A stretch of 64,000 bases of DNA from Paragyromitra xinjiangensis (Eukaryota; Ascomycota; Pezizomycetes; Pezizales; Discinaceae). Location: contig JBCAMK010000006.1 in assembly GCA_038503065.1 (NCBI GenBank), forward strand, positions 1,240,001-1,304,000, in the 5' to 3' direction. The translations under genes and the position numbers were made by a program. The notes below the pieces were generated by a model that had not been told where the DNA came from, ran no database searches, and worked only from the letters and a program-made list of their open reading frames with translations. Shown piece after piece: positions 19,799-32,482 of the stretch (the stretch's first letter is position 1; every line of letters begins with the position of its first letter).

Positions 19799-22694
19799 GC
19801 CTGCAGCCTGTAGAAGAAGGTTCGTGCTAAAAGCGTTTTTCCCACCCTAAAGTCCAAAATTCACCATTTGTGTACATAGTTTTTTTTTATAGAGAAGATG
19901 GAACAGGTCGAACCAGGTAACCCGATACTCTGGATTTTAGCATGGCTTATTGGACGAGATCGCAGCGCTGGACTCACTAGTTAAATAAAATGTGTAAAAG
20001 CGGACAGGCTTGGTACTAATTACAAATACGCGATGTATTGCTTCATATCCCATGCTTTAGACTTTTTGGACTGCTAGCCGGCACACACTTGGTGTGTGCC
20101 TCATAAGATAAGTATTAAAAAAAGGCGCACGCTTGGCGAGTAACTTTATTGTCACTGAGCCCCCTTCTTTTCCTATGCGTCTATGGATGGTCCGCTAGAT
20201 TACAGTAGGAAATCGAATAACGATACATATGGTTTTTCGGGAACGCCGTAGGGGTACCGTTCGCAAATCGTGCCAAAAAACCAATGGGATATTATGTGAT
20301 CGGGAAGGGGTTTTGGACGCTGGGAAAGCTCAGGATCAAAAAGCTTTGTCTCTTATTTGTATGAATCACCCCACCACATGACCTTACAACAACCTATCAA
20401 AGGGGAATAGAATGGAAGTTCTAGCTAATCATTATCAAATCAAGAATTTGATAGCCGACTATTGCATGTAACCTCGAGACCCTCCGATTGTACACTTCGA
20501 GACAACAAAAAGTATGGCGTCGTGAACAGTGGTAGATATGTCTAGGGTTGAGACGGAAGCGGTTGGCTCGGTTGACCAACGAGTCGTTTAGCCTGCCAAG
20601 ACAAGCTTGCTGCCGAGTGCTTTAGCATGATTCCGTATGAAAGAGTCAAGGGCGGCAGCCTCAACGCCTCTGCCGAAACAAGCAAAATGCCAGCCCAATA
20701 ATTAATCTAGCGTGTGGTATGGGCGTGAGCCGTGAGCCGTGATTGACCCTGCAGAGTTGGAGACGAGGCTTCCGGGCAGGTTTTGTTTACAGGGAGGAAT
20801 GTCTTACAATCATGGCGTTCCGCTTTTAGCTGCCACGGCACTCAATACAGCAAAGCTTGGCCAAAGCTCTCAGACGTAATATAGTCCTGAGGTGGTTGGT
20901 CGAAGATACCAAATAAACTGTGAATCCTTTGCCCCAGCCACCTTACTGAAGAAGCGTATGCAGCTGACACAGTAACCGAAAAGCACACGAGCAGTCTAAG
21001 CCGGAAACTATTGGTGCGCAGAGCTGGGAAGCCACACATCTGTTCCCAGTAGTCTGGATGCGTGCGCTGTGCACATGCAAGGAACCAGACCGCATAGGGC
21101 ATGCACCTGCCTTCTCCAGAAACCCCCAAGAATATTCCATGTGCGAGGCAGCGTGTCTTGTGTTTCTCTGTATCCTAGATTGCTTGTTCGCGCATTGCCG
21201 TGCAGAAGCGGTAACAGTACCATGGTTTGCTTGGTCCGCTACTGCAATGTAGTCCCGCCGCTGTGTTCAATATGCATGCGATTATCCTTCGGTGGAGCGA
21301 TTGAATCACAAAAGCAATCCTCTTTTGATGTGATCGTCAGCCTAGCCTACGGAATAGGTACTCGCTAGTCCCTATAGATGCTACTCTGCAATTTCCGTAC
21401 TAATGTTTTGCGGACAATCCGCCTCTGATGCCACATCCAAGCAACTGAATCGTGTTGGTTGCTCCACGAGCCAGGTTCTTGGGGTCGTATCTATCCTAGG
21501 AGCAGAAACATACATCCCCAAACTCCTCAAAATAGCTTAGCGATGGGAGGGCCGGATTGAATTGACAGTTTGCAGAAAAACACACGTCAATACTTGCTAT
21601 GTATTCATACACTTTAGCATTCAGCCAAATTCTCAGCCGAAACTTAAGGTTGGACGGCCGCAGCGAAACCGTTTCTCCTTTTTTTCTTTTTGCCACAGTG
21701 GGCGGTCATCCCTCAATCTTTTCACCAGCACAATTTTGCCAGACACACCCCTCTCATCAGTACATAGTATTTTCTCTACCCTGACCTTTGACCAGTTAGC
21801 CTCCCACATGGTTGGTTTTGGTACATATAACCTTGCTTGCCGTTGCTGTACCACGAACAAAGAACATCGACGACGGACTTCTCACCAATATTTTTCTGTC
21901 ATCAAGATTTCAAACACCTCTATCCCTAGTAGCGAACAAAGAGCGGACGAAATATCACGTTACATGGTTTGGATTTGCGTGTTTGTTCACACTTGACTGT
22001 CAACCTGCGTAATCCAAGCACCGCGGTCAGTATCTATCGCATCTTCCCGCTGGTCGTCCATCAGCACTTGAAGTAACGGTTACTGTATGTCAAGGGGCAA
22101 TTGACACGCATGAGGGTCTGTATAATCCATTCCACATCCTTCTCTGGACTGTCGTTAGTACCTGCAATCCTGATTGTCGTTTGTTTCACCTATAGCTAAA
22201 AATTGCTCATATATAGGCATCGTTGATATTCGGATGAACAAGATCGTCTCTAGAAATACGATTTCTTGTTGTCGAGGGAAGAAACAGTCACCCAAAAAAA
22301 TAAATAGCCCAAATTGCAGTTGTTGTATCACCAAAAACAAATCCTAGACGCCTAGAGGTCACCGCTAAACGATTCCCCGAGCTACGCCGCATATTTCAAC
22401 ATAATTCTCTCGTGACAAAGAGGTAAAGGCCACCTTAGTACAGGTCCTACATCTGTAAACCACAGAGCTAAAATTCATTCCCCTAGTGTAGCTACCCGCT
22501 ATAGTGCTGACCTCTTATATTGCTATCTGTCCCAGGTTCGAACGTACTACTCCTCATCACCAGTTTCGCACCGAATCGTCAAAGGAAACACTCCAAACAC
22601 TAATATATTATTATCGTCCTGCTCTTCAAAACTATCAAATTATTGGTAGTGTTGCGCAACCGGGAGTATTTGTGAGGATATTCTCACAGTTCTC
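19799..22694. other. Long spacer, no gene recognised
   Basis: About 2.9 kb without a convincing coding frame; the longest (21562-21996) has no family features. A GGTTCGAAC word near 22533 looks like a tRNA box B but no tRNA fold surrounds it. Could hold a non-coding RNA or regulatory DNA for the HMG-box gene, which the sequence cannot show. Confidence 0.4.
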
Positions 22695-24846
22695 ATGACG
22701 GCAACAATAAAGCATCCACTTTTATCGACCATACCAAACAGTGAACTGAAATCATATTCTGTCTATAGTCAAATTGCCGAATCCCTTGCAGAAACTTTAC
22801 ACAACCCCCAAAGTTCGAATCCAGGTTTCAAATCGCCTCGCCTTTCGCCTAAGAAGAAATCGTACCTGAAGTCTTCTATCCCAATCCGCCTTGGGGGCGA
22901 ACTGGACCAGCAAGTTTATTTTTCATCAGACCAGTTTCTGTGCGATCCTGGAAGTTACGGGAAACACGTAGGTTACGGAGGTAAAAACCAATCCAACGTT
23001 TGTACCTTCTTCTTAGTGTGCTGTGGTGGTATCAGAAGCTGAGAATTTGCTTCAAGATAAACATGTCATCGAACGCCATGCAAATGTCTCCAATCGACCC
23101 TCAGGTTGACCTAGGAATAATAGTCAGTTATGCCATTCCTCAAAGACCTAAAACTGATCCTGACATGCTTGGTCCCGCAGAATGCAGAATATGGTTTGGT
23201 GGATGGTGGATACCATGATTTGACGGTAAATTCGCTTATAGAGCTAAAATTTGAAACATCTTCTAATATTTATGTGTGTGGAGGAGAGTTACTTTCAGGA
23301 CAATCAGCGATACCCTCTGTTGGGTGATGGGGTGGGTTTTCACGCTTATAAAATCACAAGTCTTCAACTAATCAATATCACACAGTACACTCATTCCGGA
23401 AATTCACTTGGCACTACAGTATCTACAACCACACATACAAGATCAACGCGCGACACAGGAGATGATGTTTCTAGAGTTATCAACAAGGAACCCTCCACCG
23501 TTATTAAAAGCGGGCCAAATGGTGAACTGGTAAAAGTAACTCGGGTGCAGAGAGTTCCCAGGAAACGAAAGGGCAACGGCGAGAAGACAGACAAACCCAA
23601 GCTACCTAAGCTCACGAAACCCCTGAGTGAGCTCACAAAGGACTACAAAGATCTTCCCATCAAAAATATGGAACGCTGGGTCCATCGGACCGCTGAGGAT
23701 CGAAGACAAGAAGTCGAAAAAAGAGGAGGCTATGTCACCCGTCCAATGAATTCATTTATGCTCTACCGCTCAGCGTTTGCGGAGCGTACGAAGTTGTGGT
23801 GCCTCCAAAACAACCACCAAGTCGTGTCATCCGTTAGTGGCGAGAGTTGGCCCCTCGAACCTACAGCCATAAGAGAAAAGTATAACGAGCTCGCAAAAAT
23901 AGAACGGGGCAATCATCAGGCAGCTCATCCGGGATACAAGTTCTCTCCTAGCAAGGCCCAGAATTCAAAGAAAAGGAAAGATCCGAAAGAAGACATGAGT
24001 GATAACGAAAGATACATCGATGATGATAACGATACGAGCACGATAGGAGGTTCTCGGGCGAGGAGAAGTGCTCAGGGCGGAAGGAAAGGTACTAAACTCT
24101 CGAACCAGGCACAAGGGAGAGGAGATGCCACAAATGGCTATATGGGCCTGTGTTACGACCATATGGAAGGCGGCGCCCAGAGATCGTCATTCATTCACAA
24201 TAACCCCGGCAAGACACCTCCAATGTGTATGGGTAGCACCGATATGAACGGCCAGTATTATCAAACGACTGTTCGAGCCAACTCCACGACACCGATTTCT
24301 CATTCTATGCATCCAGCAATAATCGAAGACGTGACTATCCGAAAGACCCAAGCCCCAACGGGTGTGATGGATCAATCCAGACTTTATCAGATGGATCCTA
24401 TTGACAGCTATGTTCTCCAAACTGGTTTTCAGCTTGCTGATAACTCGAAAGTTGATCCTATCCTTCTCGCCAACGAATCCGCTTATGCCAATGGTTATGA
24501 TAACAGTTATCGGTCACAGAATATCAACGGGGACACCATGCTCCCCGATGAATTCGTTGGCGAGGGAAATTATGAAGCTGGTCAATTCGATATTGACCGC
24601 CTATTCGCAGCTGCGGCAGGGAGCCAAATCCATGACATACATTTTCCTGACGGCGGGGTTCCTACCGACAGTATGAGCCAACTTGAAGGTAATGGTGTGG
24701 CTTCTAGGTTCGATGCTAGAAAATTACCTGGCTATGACCAAAGTGCCATGCAAGGATTTCTGGATTTGGACAACCAAGAACCATGGAACGTGACAGGAGA
24801 AATTGTCAGCAGTGATCAATTCTGCTATGACGAATGGCTACAGTGA
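22695..24846 (+). CDS. HMG-box transcription factor of the Ste11/MATA_HMG type
   Basis: The last exon, 23386-24846, is clear. It holds a MATA-type HMG box at about 23740-23955 (VTRPMNSFMLYRSAFAERTK, NHQVVSS, GESWPLEP, HPGYKFSPSK), a basic stretch after it, and a long acidic/Asn-rich tail ending CYDEWLQ. The RPMNSFMLYR opening and P-x-Y-K-F-x-P-x-K ending resemble S. pombe Ste11 and Pezizomycotina sexual-development HMG proteins. The box differs from that of MAT1-2-1. The 5' part is ambiguous. Model A joins 22695-22967, 23036-23104, 23181-23225 and 23386 on (615 residues), or starts at the ATG at 23063 (515 residues). Model B joins 22695-22967, 23017-23104 and an acceptor near 23415. All are phase-consistent. 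Likely a regulator of mating or sexual development (inference). Confidence 0.8.
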
Positions 24847-27280
24847 CATCGGAACGGTAGCAAGTGAAAAACGGTTATAAGGATCACGGAAATAGTTCAA
24901 TGGAGGGTTGTATGCGCTCTCATGGCTGTGGATGATTTGATATTAACTGGGTGAAAAAAAAGCCATTGGAATAAAATGGATCAATTTTGGTTACGTGTCT
25001 TACTTTTGTCGAAGGGTGTTTATCTCTCCTCTTGGGGTTTTCTTTGATTATATCCTCACATTCCCCTTCTAGGGGTATTTCGATGTCAATTTCTCCGCGT
25101 TGATTTGTTCCAACCTATTTCCCCGAAACCCGTTTCTCTTCTTGCCCTCTACGCCCACGCATGCAATAGTCATTACTGAACTATTTTAGAGTAGTACTGC
25201 TTACTTGGTGGTATATCTTTGTAGTTTCCCTCAGATGGATCAGTTTTTCGCCATCCTTTCATCCCTGTTTTTTTAATCGTTCATACTGTACGGATAATTG
25301 ACAATCTAAGTCACATCTTTCAATATACGGAACACGTGTGAGAATCGCGAATACCGATAGTCTTATGCTCTCTCCCGGAGTAAGCCCGAACTCCCGGTGC
25401 AAACATCTGAAAGTGGGGCTAGCTGAGTGTGTATTTACTTGACGTATGTGATACACATACGAGTTCCCCTAGAGTTATACAAAATATTGGCGTAATTGTT
25501 ATTTTAGCTATTTCTTTCCTCCCACTAACCGTCCCTAATCAGCGTAATCACCACTCATTTCTATAATGGGTTCAAAGCAGAAGATTGCTAGATGTGTAAT
25601 AATTGACCCACAGACAAGGTCAATGTTTATGACTAAAATAGGAAATACTGGATTTGTGAGGGCAATTGTTGATATTCTGTTTCAGTCGGGTATCCTGCTG
25701 AGAAAGCATAGTAAAATAATGTTACTGCCGCTCTACTCGCATTTTTAAAAAGAATTGACCGATCGCGACAACGCAACCAGGGCAACCACACCCAGGTTTG
25801 GCTTTCCAGCTATGTCCAATAAATAAATGAATTTAGTAGTATGCATTGTGGGCTTTGGGAATTCTCCTGATATACTATTTTTTTCAAAGTGATCAAAATT
25901 GGCCCCAGTTTAGCCTATTGTATCCTAATACACTTATCTTTCACCCACCTACTAATACCATTAGTTCCCACCCCCAAAATAATTTATATACCTTGTGCTA
26001 TTCATGGTAGCTGAGGGACCTTATAGTTATTGTTATTGTTATTTTTTTGGGTTTTTTTGATTCATGCCTGATGAATATATCTCTGGCTCTGAATATGCAG
26101 TCAAATCTGAAAAAATCTCGCCCATCAGTAACTATCATCACACCTTCAAAAGCACATATTTCTCTTATTGAAACTCATTATCCACAAGAATGTCATCATT
26201 TAAGTACAACGATAAAGTGAGAAGTACTACCTGCAAACCATCATGCAGTTGTTGAGTGGGGTAGTGATCTTGTTGGTAACACCCAAGAATGACCCCTCTC
26301 AAGTCTTGTTTTGCACCACCACTTAACTCTCACTTACCCTGAAAGTTTTACTTATGATACATTTAGATGCACTCTAGACTTGATCAATTTCTAGTGTGCA
26401 TGCAATGACTACAGGATTTATTATTTGTTGTTGAAAATGCGTGTTTTTGGTGTATTTCGCCAAGTCGGTCAATTCTTTCTAGAAATGCGAGTACACAACC
26501 ATGCCATACCTCCCAACCAGGAACCCTCGAAGGTGAAACAGGGTTCGTCTATGAACTACCAAAATCACCAAAAACTATATAATAGAGTTGTCTAGTTGCG
26601 CCCAACAAATTGCTACGGCTCTTGAGGTATCATGATGCAGCAAGGTATTCAACAACGAACAATGAAAAAATTTTAATCAACAAACAAGCAAGGCTCATGT
26701 TTCGCCATTACTGCTTAAGGTAATAACGGTGCGTCTTTTTGCCATACCAGCGTGGTTTAGGTTTAGTCTAAGGTGCTGTGTTGTGTGAGTAAAAGTTTGT
26801 AACACCTCGAAACCCTCAGCAACTTGCTGAACGCAACTATACTACCACCACCTTCGGAATGGGCAACTCCTAGAATGTAGGGCCTTTAAGATGTAGAATA
26901 AATGCTCTTAGGCTTAAACATCTGGTAGTAGCGGTAGCAACCCTTACATATACGTGTATCCACCACCGCACTACCCACTAGCGGTAACCTGAAGTAACCA
27001 CATACAAAAGTAGGGGAATACACGAATTTCCAAAAGATGGAGACGAGAGTCATCAAAATCGGGGCCCTCTTCCCTTCGAAAATTTGGGGGACCCCTCTTA
27101 TTACCCACAAATGTTCTCTCCCTCTCAACTCCCCTATAAAGCAAATATTCTGAGAGGAAAGTAGCACTAGCACATATAAAATAATCCCACTCAGTCCAGT
27201 CCACATATTCTTATATCCTGAACCTTTATTAAAATATTTTTTCTCCTATCACATACTTTTATAGGACAATTGCACCATAC

Positions 27281-27415
27281 ACGCAATCAGGGTAAGGATA
27301 AAGTATTAGGTATGCTGAAAAGAACCACGCAGAACCATGATATAGCAAAATATAGCAAAATCAAAACCGCAATACCGTGGCTGCTCAGATCCGTGACACC
27401 CAGTAAGTCTCAATA
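27281..27415 (+). repeat. Decayed copy of a small dispersed repeat (partner at 42487-42661)
   Basis: Aligns by eye with 42487-42640 over its whole length: TCAGGGTAAGGATAAAGTATT against TCAGGGGTGAAGTATT, then GAAAAG, TGATATAGCAAAATAT, and a well-conserved GCTCAGATCCGTGAC block ending in CAATAC. The right terminal inverted repeat of the partner is missing here; a different hairpin begins instead. Confidence 0.55.
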
Positions 27416-27533
27416 CAAGCGTATGGGGGGTGAAGCTGGAACGGCCAGGATGTTCAGTTACAACTATTAAGCTGCAAAAAAACGGTTTTTCAGTACCCTT
27501 GCCGTTCCAACTTCACCCCCCATACGCTTGTAC
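27414..27533. repeat. Inverted repeat (hairpin) with TA ends
   Basis: Left arm TACAAGCGTATGGGGGGTGA onward (27414-27446) pairs with the right arm ending TCACCCCCCATACGCTTGTA (27500-27533). The arms are about 32 bp with one mismatch, and the loop is about 53 nt. TA at both outer edges is what Tc1/mariner-type insertion leaves. Likely a very small MITE or a solo pair of termini. Confidence 0.6.
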
Positions 27534-27627
27534 CTAATCCCTAAGCGAGTATACTCCTCTTAGTTAATCCAGGTTCTATTGTGTCTTGGTGACCCTAGAG
27601 AGACTATGTAGGGGTGTAATGGCCCTT

Positions 27628-27901
27628 TATGGTGGACTTCGCTTAGAACCTGGACCGGGAGTTAGCAAAAGCCGAATCCATATGGAAATTCATAGAGCAT
27701 GATGTAGTGCAACCAAAACCCAACAAATATGCACCAAGAGGAGCGCTATCTCACCTGGGTTTCTTTTCTTAGGGAAACGTTGTGTTTGATGTGTTGAAAG
27801 TAGGAGAGTAGAAGTGTTCTTTGGTGGGAGTGAAACTAGCACTGAAATCCTTTGCCACGGAGCTGCCACGGCGGTCCAGGTTATTGACGAAGTCCACCAT
27901 A
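27628..27901. mobile_element. MITE-like element with TATGGTG termini
   Basis: Terminal inverted repeats start TATGGTGGACTTCG at 27628 and end CGAAGTCCACCATA at 27901. A second matching block (AACCTGGACCG / CGGTCCAGGTT) lies inside each arm, so the arms are about 30 bp. Total length is about 274 bp with no coding capacity. The TA dinucleotides at both ends suggest Tc1/mariner-type target duplication. The ends resemble those of the element at 37082-37345. Confidence 0.6.
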
Positions 27902-28190
27902 CTATCATCACGCAATCGCAAGAAATCCAGGACTAGATGGGCACTCTATTGCACCGTGCTCATACAAAAATAGAAACGAAGGGATTTTCCAAAATAGGGG
28001 AACTGATGGAACCACGTCTGATTCTGCTGTTACCCCCTGTAAGAATGTTCTGGTACTCTTGGCACACTAAGTTAAAATGCCACCCTGTGTATGTCATACT
28101 AAATATCCTCATTCCCACCCTCATCTTTAGACGTATCTTCCCACAGCTCTTACTCTGTAGCCAAATCACATCACCATTATCTGCCATCAG

Positions 28191-28892
28191 ATGCACGGAG
28201 ATCTCGGCCTGAAGTTGGTTTGTTTCACTCCCCCAAAAGAGCGCCCGCCTTTTTCATGCACCGTCACGAAAAGAGGCCCGATCTTTGCTGACCAGGATAT
28301 TTTGTTGCGCCAGGTACAACATGCGAAACGAACACAGTCGCTTGCACATCTTCCCCCATTTCAAGCCGAGATGGTCCGAGCAGTAACTCGCGAAGTTCGT
28401 GACCTCGATCGAGATGCTAATGAAATGCTCGAGTCCTTCGATGGTCACTTCAATCCGGCTGAGGACCCAGCGACAGCATGTTCACTCCTAGTTCGGCATC
28501 TCTGCGTGCGTAGAAACAAACGCTGTCTTCTAGCATATCATCGAGTCAGGTCGGATAAGATTGAAGAAATGTGTTGGAATGGGAGTGATTTGCTAGAGCA
28601 AATACAACAAGGGACCGGTATAAGATCAGAAGAAGGCAGAGGAGGGACTGGCACGGGTACCGGCGGAGGAGGGGGTGGCCCAGCAATACCGAGTACTGCT
28701 GATAGTATGAGCACAAGCTCATTAAGCCCCGAGGAAACGGAATACGCGCGACAGTATAGCGATTTATTAGCAGCATATAAAGGCCAATGGACAGATATCG
28801 ATTTAACCGGGTCTTTGGAGCCACCAAGAGATTTATTCATCGATGTTCGAGTACTAAAAGACGCTGGAGAGATTCAGACTGAATATGGGTGA
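28191..28892 (+). CDS. PSF1: GINS complex subunit Psf1
   Basis: Two exons, 28191-28217 (nine codons, MHGDLGLKL) and 28314-28892, giving 201 residues, the normal Psf1 size. The sequence after the junction (VQHAKRTQSLAHLPPFQ, VRAVTREVRDLDRD, HLCVRRNKRCLLAYHRVRSDKIEEMCW) is diagnostic, as is the C-terminal domain (DLTGSLEPPRDLFIDVRVLKD). A Gly/Thr-rich insert lies near the middle. GINS (Sld5-Psf1-Psf2-Psf3) joins Cdc45 and Mcm2-7 to form the replicative helicase. The 96-nt intron (28218-28313, donor GTTTGT) is in frame and has no stop, so a naive single-ORF call would give 233 residues. The family N-terminus shows that it is an intron. Confidence 0.93.
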   Translation: MHGDLGLKLVCFTPPKERPPFSCTVTKRGPIFADQDILLRQVQHAKRTQSLAHLPPFQAEMVRAVTREVRDLDRDANEMLESFDGHFNPAEDPATACSLLVRHLCVRRNKRCLLAYHRVRSDKIEEMCWNGSDLLEQIQQGTGIRSEEGRGGTGTGTGGGGGGPAIPSTADSMSTSSLSPEETEYARQYSDLLAAYKGQWTDIDLTGSLEPPRDLFIDVRVLKDAGEIQTEYG

Positions 28893-31800
28893 ATGCCCTA
28901 AGGCCATAAACCGAATATAGGGCTAACTATACTTCAGTGCTATCACTCTCACGAAGAATAGCCAATTCTTTGTAAGGCAAGGCGATGTTGAACGCCTCAT
29001 TGCCCAAGGGTTTTTACAAAAATTGAACTAAGACTATAGATCATTGTATCGAAATGGAACGTACAGATGGCTCCCCCCAAAGGCTCATTTTCGCAAGTGC
29101 GCGTTCTCCCGAGTCCTTTCCTGCAAAGGTAAGAACTATAGGGGGGTGCGTATATCCGCACCGGAGATCATCCGTGTGTGTGCCTCGATGTCTTGTGATC
29201 TACGGTTTTGTTACAAAAAATATCACTTACCGCAAATCAAACATTATCACCCTCCCCCCCCAGCTTACCATTATATACATACATGTAGTTATCCACAGGG
29301 GTATAAGCAACAGAATTTCTAGAAGGATATCCATATATAGTTTTCGCAGACTCATGTGATATGAGCTGACCCTAACCATATACATTACCGCAACTGTACA
29401 ATCACCTTGTTATATCGAATCTCATTGCTTCGCACGAGCTCTTCTGCCACAACCTTTTTCCCCACAAAAACTAACCTATTACTTCAAATATCTACCACCC
29501 CGTATGAAATCCTGCCAGGGCCTGGTATCCGATATCACCAAGTACGACTATGCCCATAGGTCGGATATCTGAGCCTAAATCTCTATCTCAGCGGTCGCAC
29601 AAACCGACACGCAATTCATGTGCTTCGATATCATGTCCATCTGCCGTGGCATCCGTCAGGCAGGTTCCCCGCAAATTCTGCAATGCGGCCACCTTACATC
29701 GCATGAGTTAGCTATAGTACACTTCCATATATTCCGCAAGCAACGAATCCTAACACCGTCCCTTGGGCGACAAGTGGTAACTAGCAATTGTAGAAAGTTC
29801 CGATGATACTACTATAGGAGGACGCTTTAAGAAAAAGGGGGGTTTCTTCAAATACACACCCCACCTAAAGATTAACCGTCTGCAGCGTTCCGACAGAGGC
29901 TCGCTCCAGATTCTCGGTAACCGAAACCCAAGTACCTCGTGTTCAGCACCTGTGAACTGGAACTGCCGCAGCGTGACATAGTGGGCCGCCACTGCAGAGG
30001 GTTTACTAGTTCGGGGAGTTTGCAGCTGTCAGTTTCTCTGTCATGCGGAATTAAGTCTGCTGGTAATATTTAAGAAGCAATCGATATCGATTTGCCTGCT
30101 ACCGTAATATTTCGCGGTTAAGTGTCGAGAAATATCGCAGAGTAAACAGGAAAGTCTACAGGAACGACGCCCAATGGTTTCAGTCACGTTGTGTGGCCCT
30201 GGGATCATGAAAAGTTGACCCATGCTATTAGCCGAAAAAACCGGGGACTCGACTTTTCCCCAGCGGGCCCTTCTCTCCACACCGCAATACGCTTCAAAGT
30301 TCTATCTCAAGGTGCTACTACAGTACTCGAGGTTTTGTAATTATCTAGGGGTCCAAGTAAGGAACAGCGAGAAAACTAGTGAAATTCCCCTCCCTTAAGC
30401 TTGAACCTTTAAACGCCTCTTATTTTTTCTCCTGTGGTTAAAAAAGACCCATCTATATACTTATGTTACTTGGGCTTTATTGCAATTGGTATGCGACTAC
30501 GAGGCATCACTAATAAACTAGAACGTTGATCTCAGTGCTGTGTAATTGCACAAGAAGAGAGCGGAAACCCCCCTTCCCCAATTTTTACCTGATTTGTCTT
30601 AAAAATAAAAGAGCTTCGCATTTTGCGGTATCAAAAGTAAAAACTAGGGGTCCCGTACCTACTCATGCAGGTAAATAATAATAATAAACTAACCCACTAA
30701 CAAGTCTGAAGATACATATAGTCTGAGAGTTAGATTAGCAAGCCTTTATTCATCATTTGTCACTCGTAATCGCAATCTGGATCCCACAATAGTGCCACCA
30801 CCGCGCACCGCTATGAATTTTTTAGGTGCCTTGGATAACAAATAACTGTCTTCTTCGACAGTTCCCACTAAAGTTTGGTTGGGATAGAAAGTAGTAGAGA
30901 TCTAGGAAACATTCAAAATATTGGTGAGAAACTCGACTTATGCTAAGGGAAGCTCGATAGCTAGTACGTTTCTCATCAGCTAATTATCATGGGTTAGACT
31001 TTCGGGGCTATAAGTTTTTGTATAGTCCTCTAGCCTCTACGGTCGGAGGAAAATAGTTCCAACACTTACCCAACGCACGAACCACAAAAGCTATCGCTTC
31101 TGCGAATTCCTGGTGGCTTTGGTCTTGAGCAGCCGCGGCAACGAAACGAGGCGGGAGTTTTGATTGGCTTAACCGCACTTGACGTATGGCACTGCATGTG
31201 TGTTGAAAGTGACGATCAGCACAACCCCACAGATCGCAACGTTACAGTAACGACTAGCGGTCAGGATATTCCTCGTTCCTGTTTTTAAACCCCTAAGAAA
31301 GGCCCTGAGTTCCACTAAGGCCGCTTGTGTCTGATTTTTGATGTGACGGTTGGAACAATCTTCCGGCTAGAAAATGGGAAAGAGTTTTTCTTCTTTCTTT
31401 CCAGCTTGAGCACATATGCTTTGACGGCAGTTCCAAGCTGGTGGTCACGATCATGTTCGTGAAGCTAAAAGACTATTGGCATATTTGCTTTTGGAGTCAC
31501 AACGGGAATGCGGGAAAAACCCAGGATTAGGATGAACAAGAAATGAGTGTAGCTTAGAAGGGTTTAGCGACACCAATTTCGATCGGAGCGGCAGCAGCAA
31601 GTTTCGCTCGAAAGTGCTGCCAGATGTCCTTGAGTATGAGTTTTCGTCATTCTCTTATGCTATTCCTCTATTATCAAAGCTGGTGTTGTAAATTCGGATC
31701 TAAGGTCCGTGCGCAGTAATATGGAGCAGGAGCTCCTTTGAGACGGATATCGTCACGCTGGTGGCGAGTGACGCCTTGCAGGGGCAAAACGTGTATGTAC

Positions 31801-32482
31801 CTGGGACATCCTCAACAAGGAAAAACAGAGGAAAAAAAATTCTAGACTCAAAAAAAGCAGAACGCAGGCGCGGATTGGCCACAGTGGCCCCAAAGCGACC
31901 GTTTTCCTTCCGGCTAGTGTAACCGACGTTCTGGTGCCGGGGCGAAGCGATCTCAAACCGGTCTCATGCACGTTCACCCGTCGTGAAAAGAACTTCAACG
32001 ACTTCATGTCTTTCAAAGGAAGCTCCACGAGGGGAACCACCGACTACTTGCCTTCGGGCAATGCGCTTCGATACTCCTCAACCCAACCCGAAGTATCCCT
32101 GAGTCCCCACATACTGTGCACCACAATACATTACCTATTTCAATGTGTGTACGATACTCTAAGACGTTGCCGATATGTACCCGGGGCTAAGGTTAAGAAG
32201 TTCCCCCCAAAGGTATATAGCTTAGCCCGATCGCAAATTGTTTGATTTTGTCTTCCACGTTCTTCGTCGTCTTGTGAGCGTCCGAATCTAGCTTCTGTTT
32301 GGCTAGTTATCCTATTTCTGCCCTGTTCCTGTCCCACGCGCCTGCCACGGAGTCCCTCGTTCATTGGATTGACGTGATCTGAAATCCCTCCACCTTCTGT
32401 AGCATCCAGAAAGCATCAATTCCGGTGACAGGACTCGTGGTCAATGGGTGATGTGTCTTGAGTGTTTAAGTTCTTGATCAAC
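28893..32482. other. Longest spacer (3.6 kb), no gene recognised
   Basis: Between PSF1 and the SulP transporter. Many stops in all frames, no family-like peptide, no tRNA fold seen. The open frame 31934-32245 (plus) begins close to the transporter leader but lacks features. It could hold regulatory DNA or an untranslated leader. Confidence 0.4.

Larger units (their letters stand above)
24847..28190. other. Repeat-bearing spacer upstream of PSF1
   Basis: AT-rich DNA with no supportable gene. The right third carries three inverted-repeat structures and a decayed copy of a dispersed repeat, listed separately. The open frame at 26886-27206 (minus) has no recognisable family. Confidence 0.45.

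Noticed and set aside
22490..22560. tRNA-like box B (GGTTCGAAC)
   Set aside because: No paired T-stem, no acceptor stem and no convincing box A at the right distance.
28191..28892. Single-exon 233-residue Psf1
   Set aside because: The 32-residue insert is absent from the recalled family N-terminus and is bounded by GT and CAG, so it is an intron.
31934..32245. 103-codon frame before the SulP transporter
   Set aside because: No family features and no ATG context support; probably leader or spacer.
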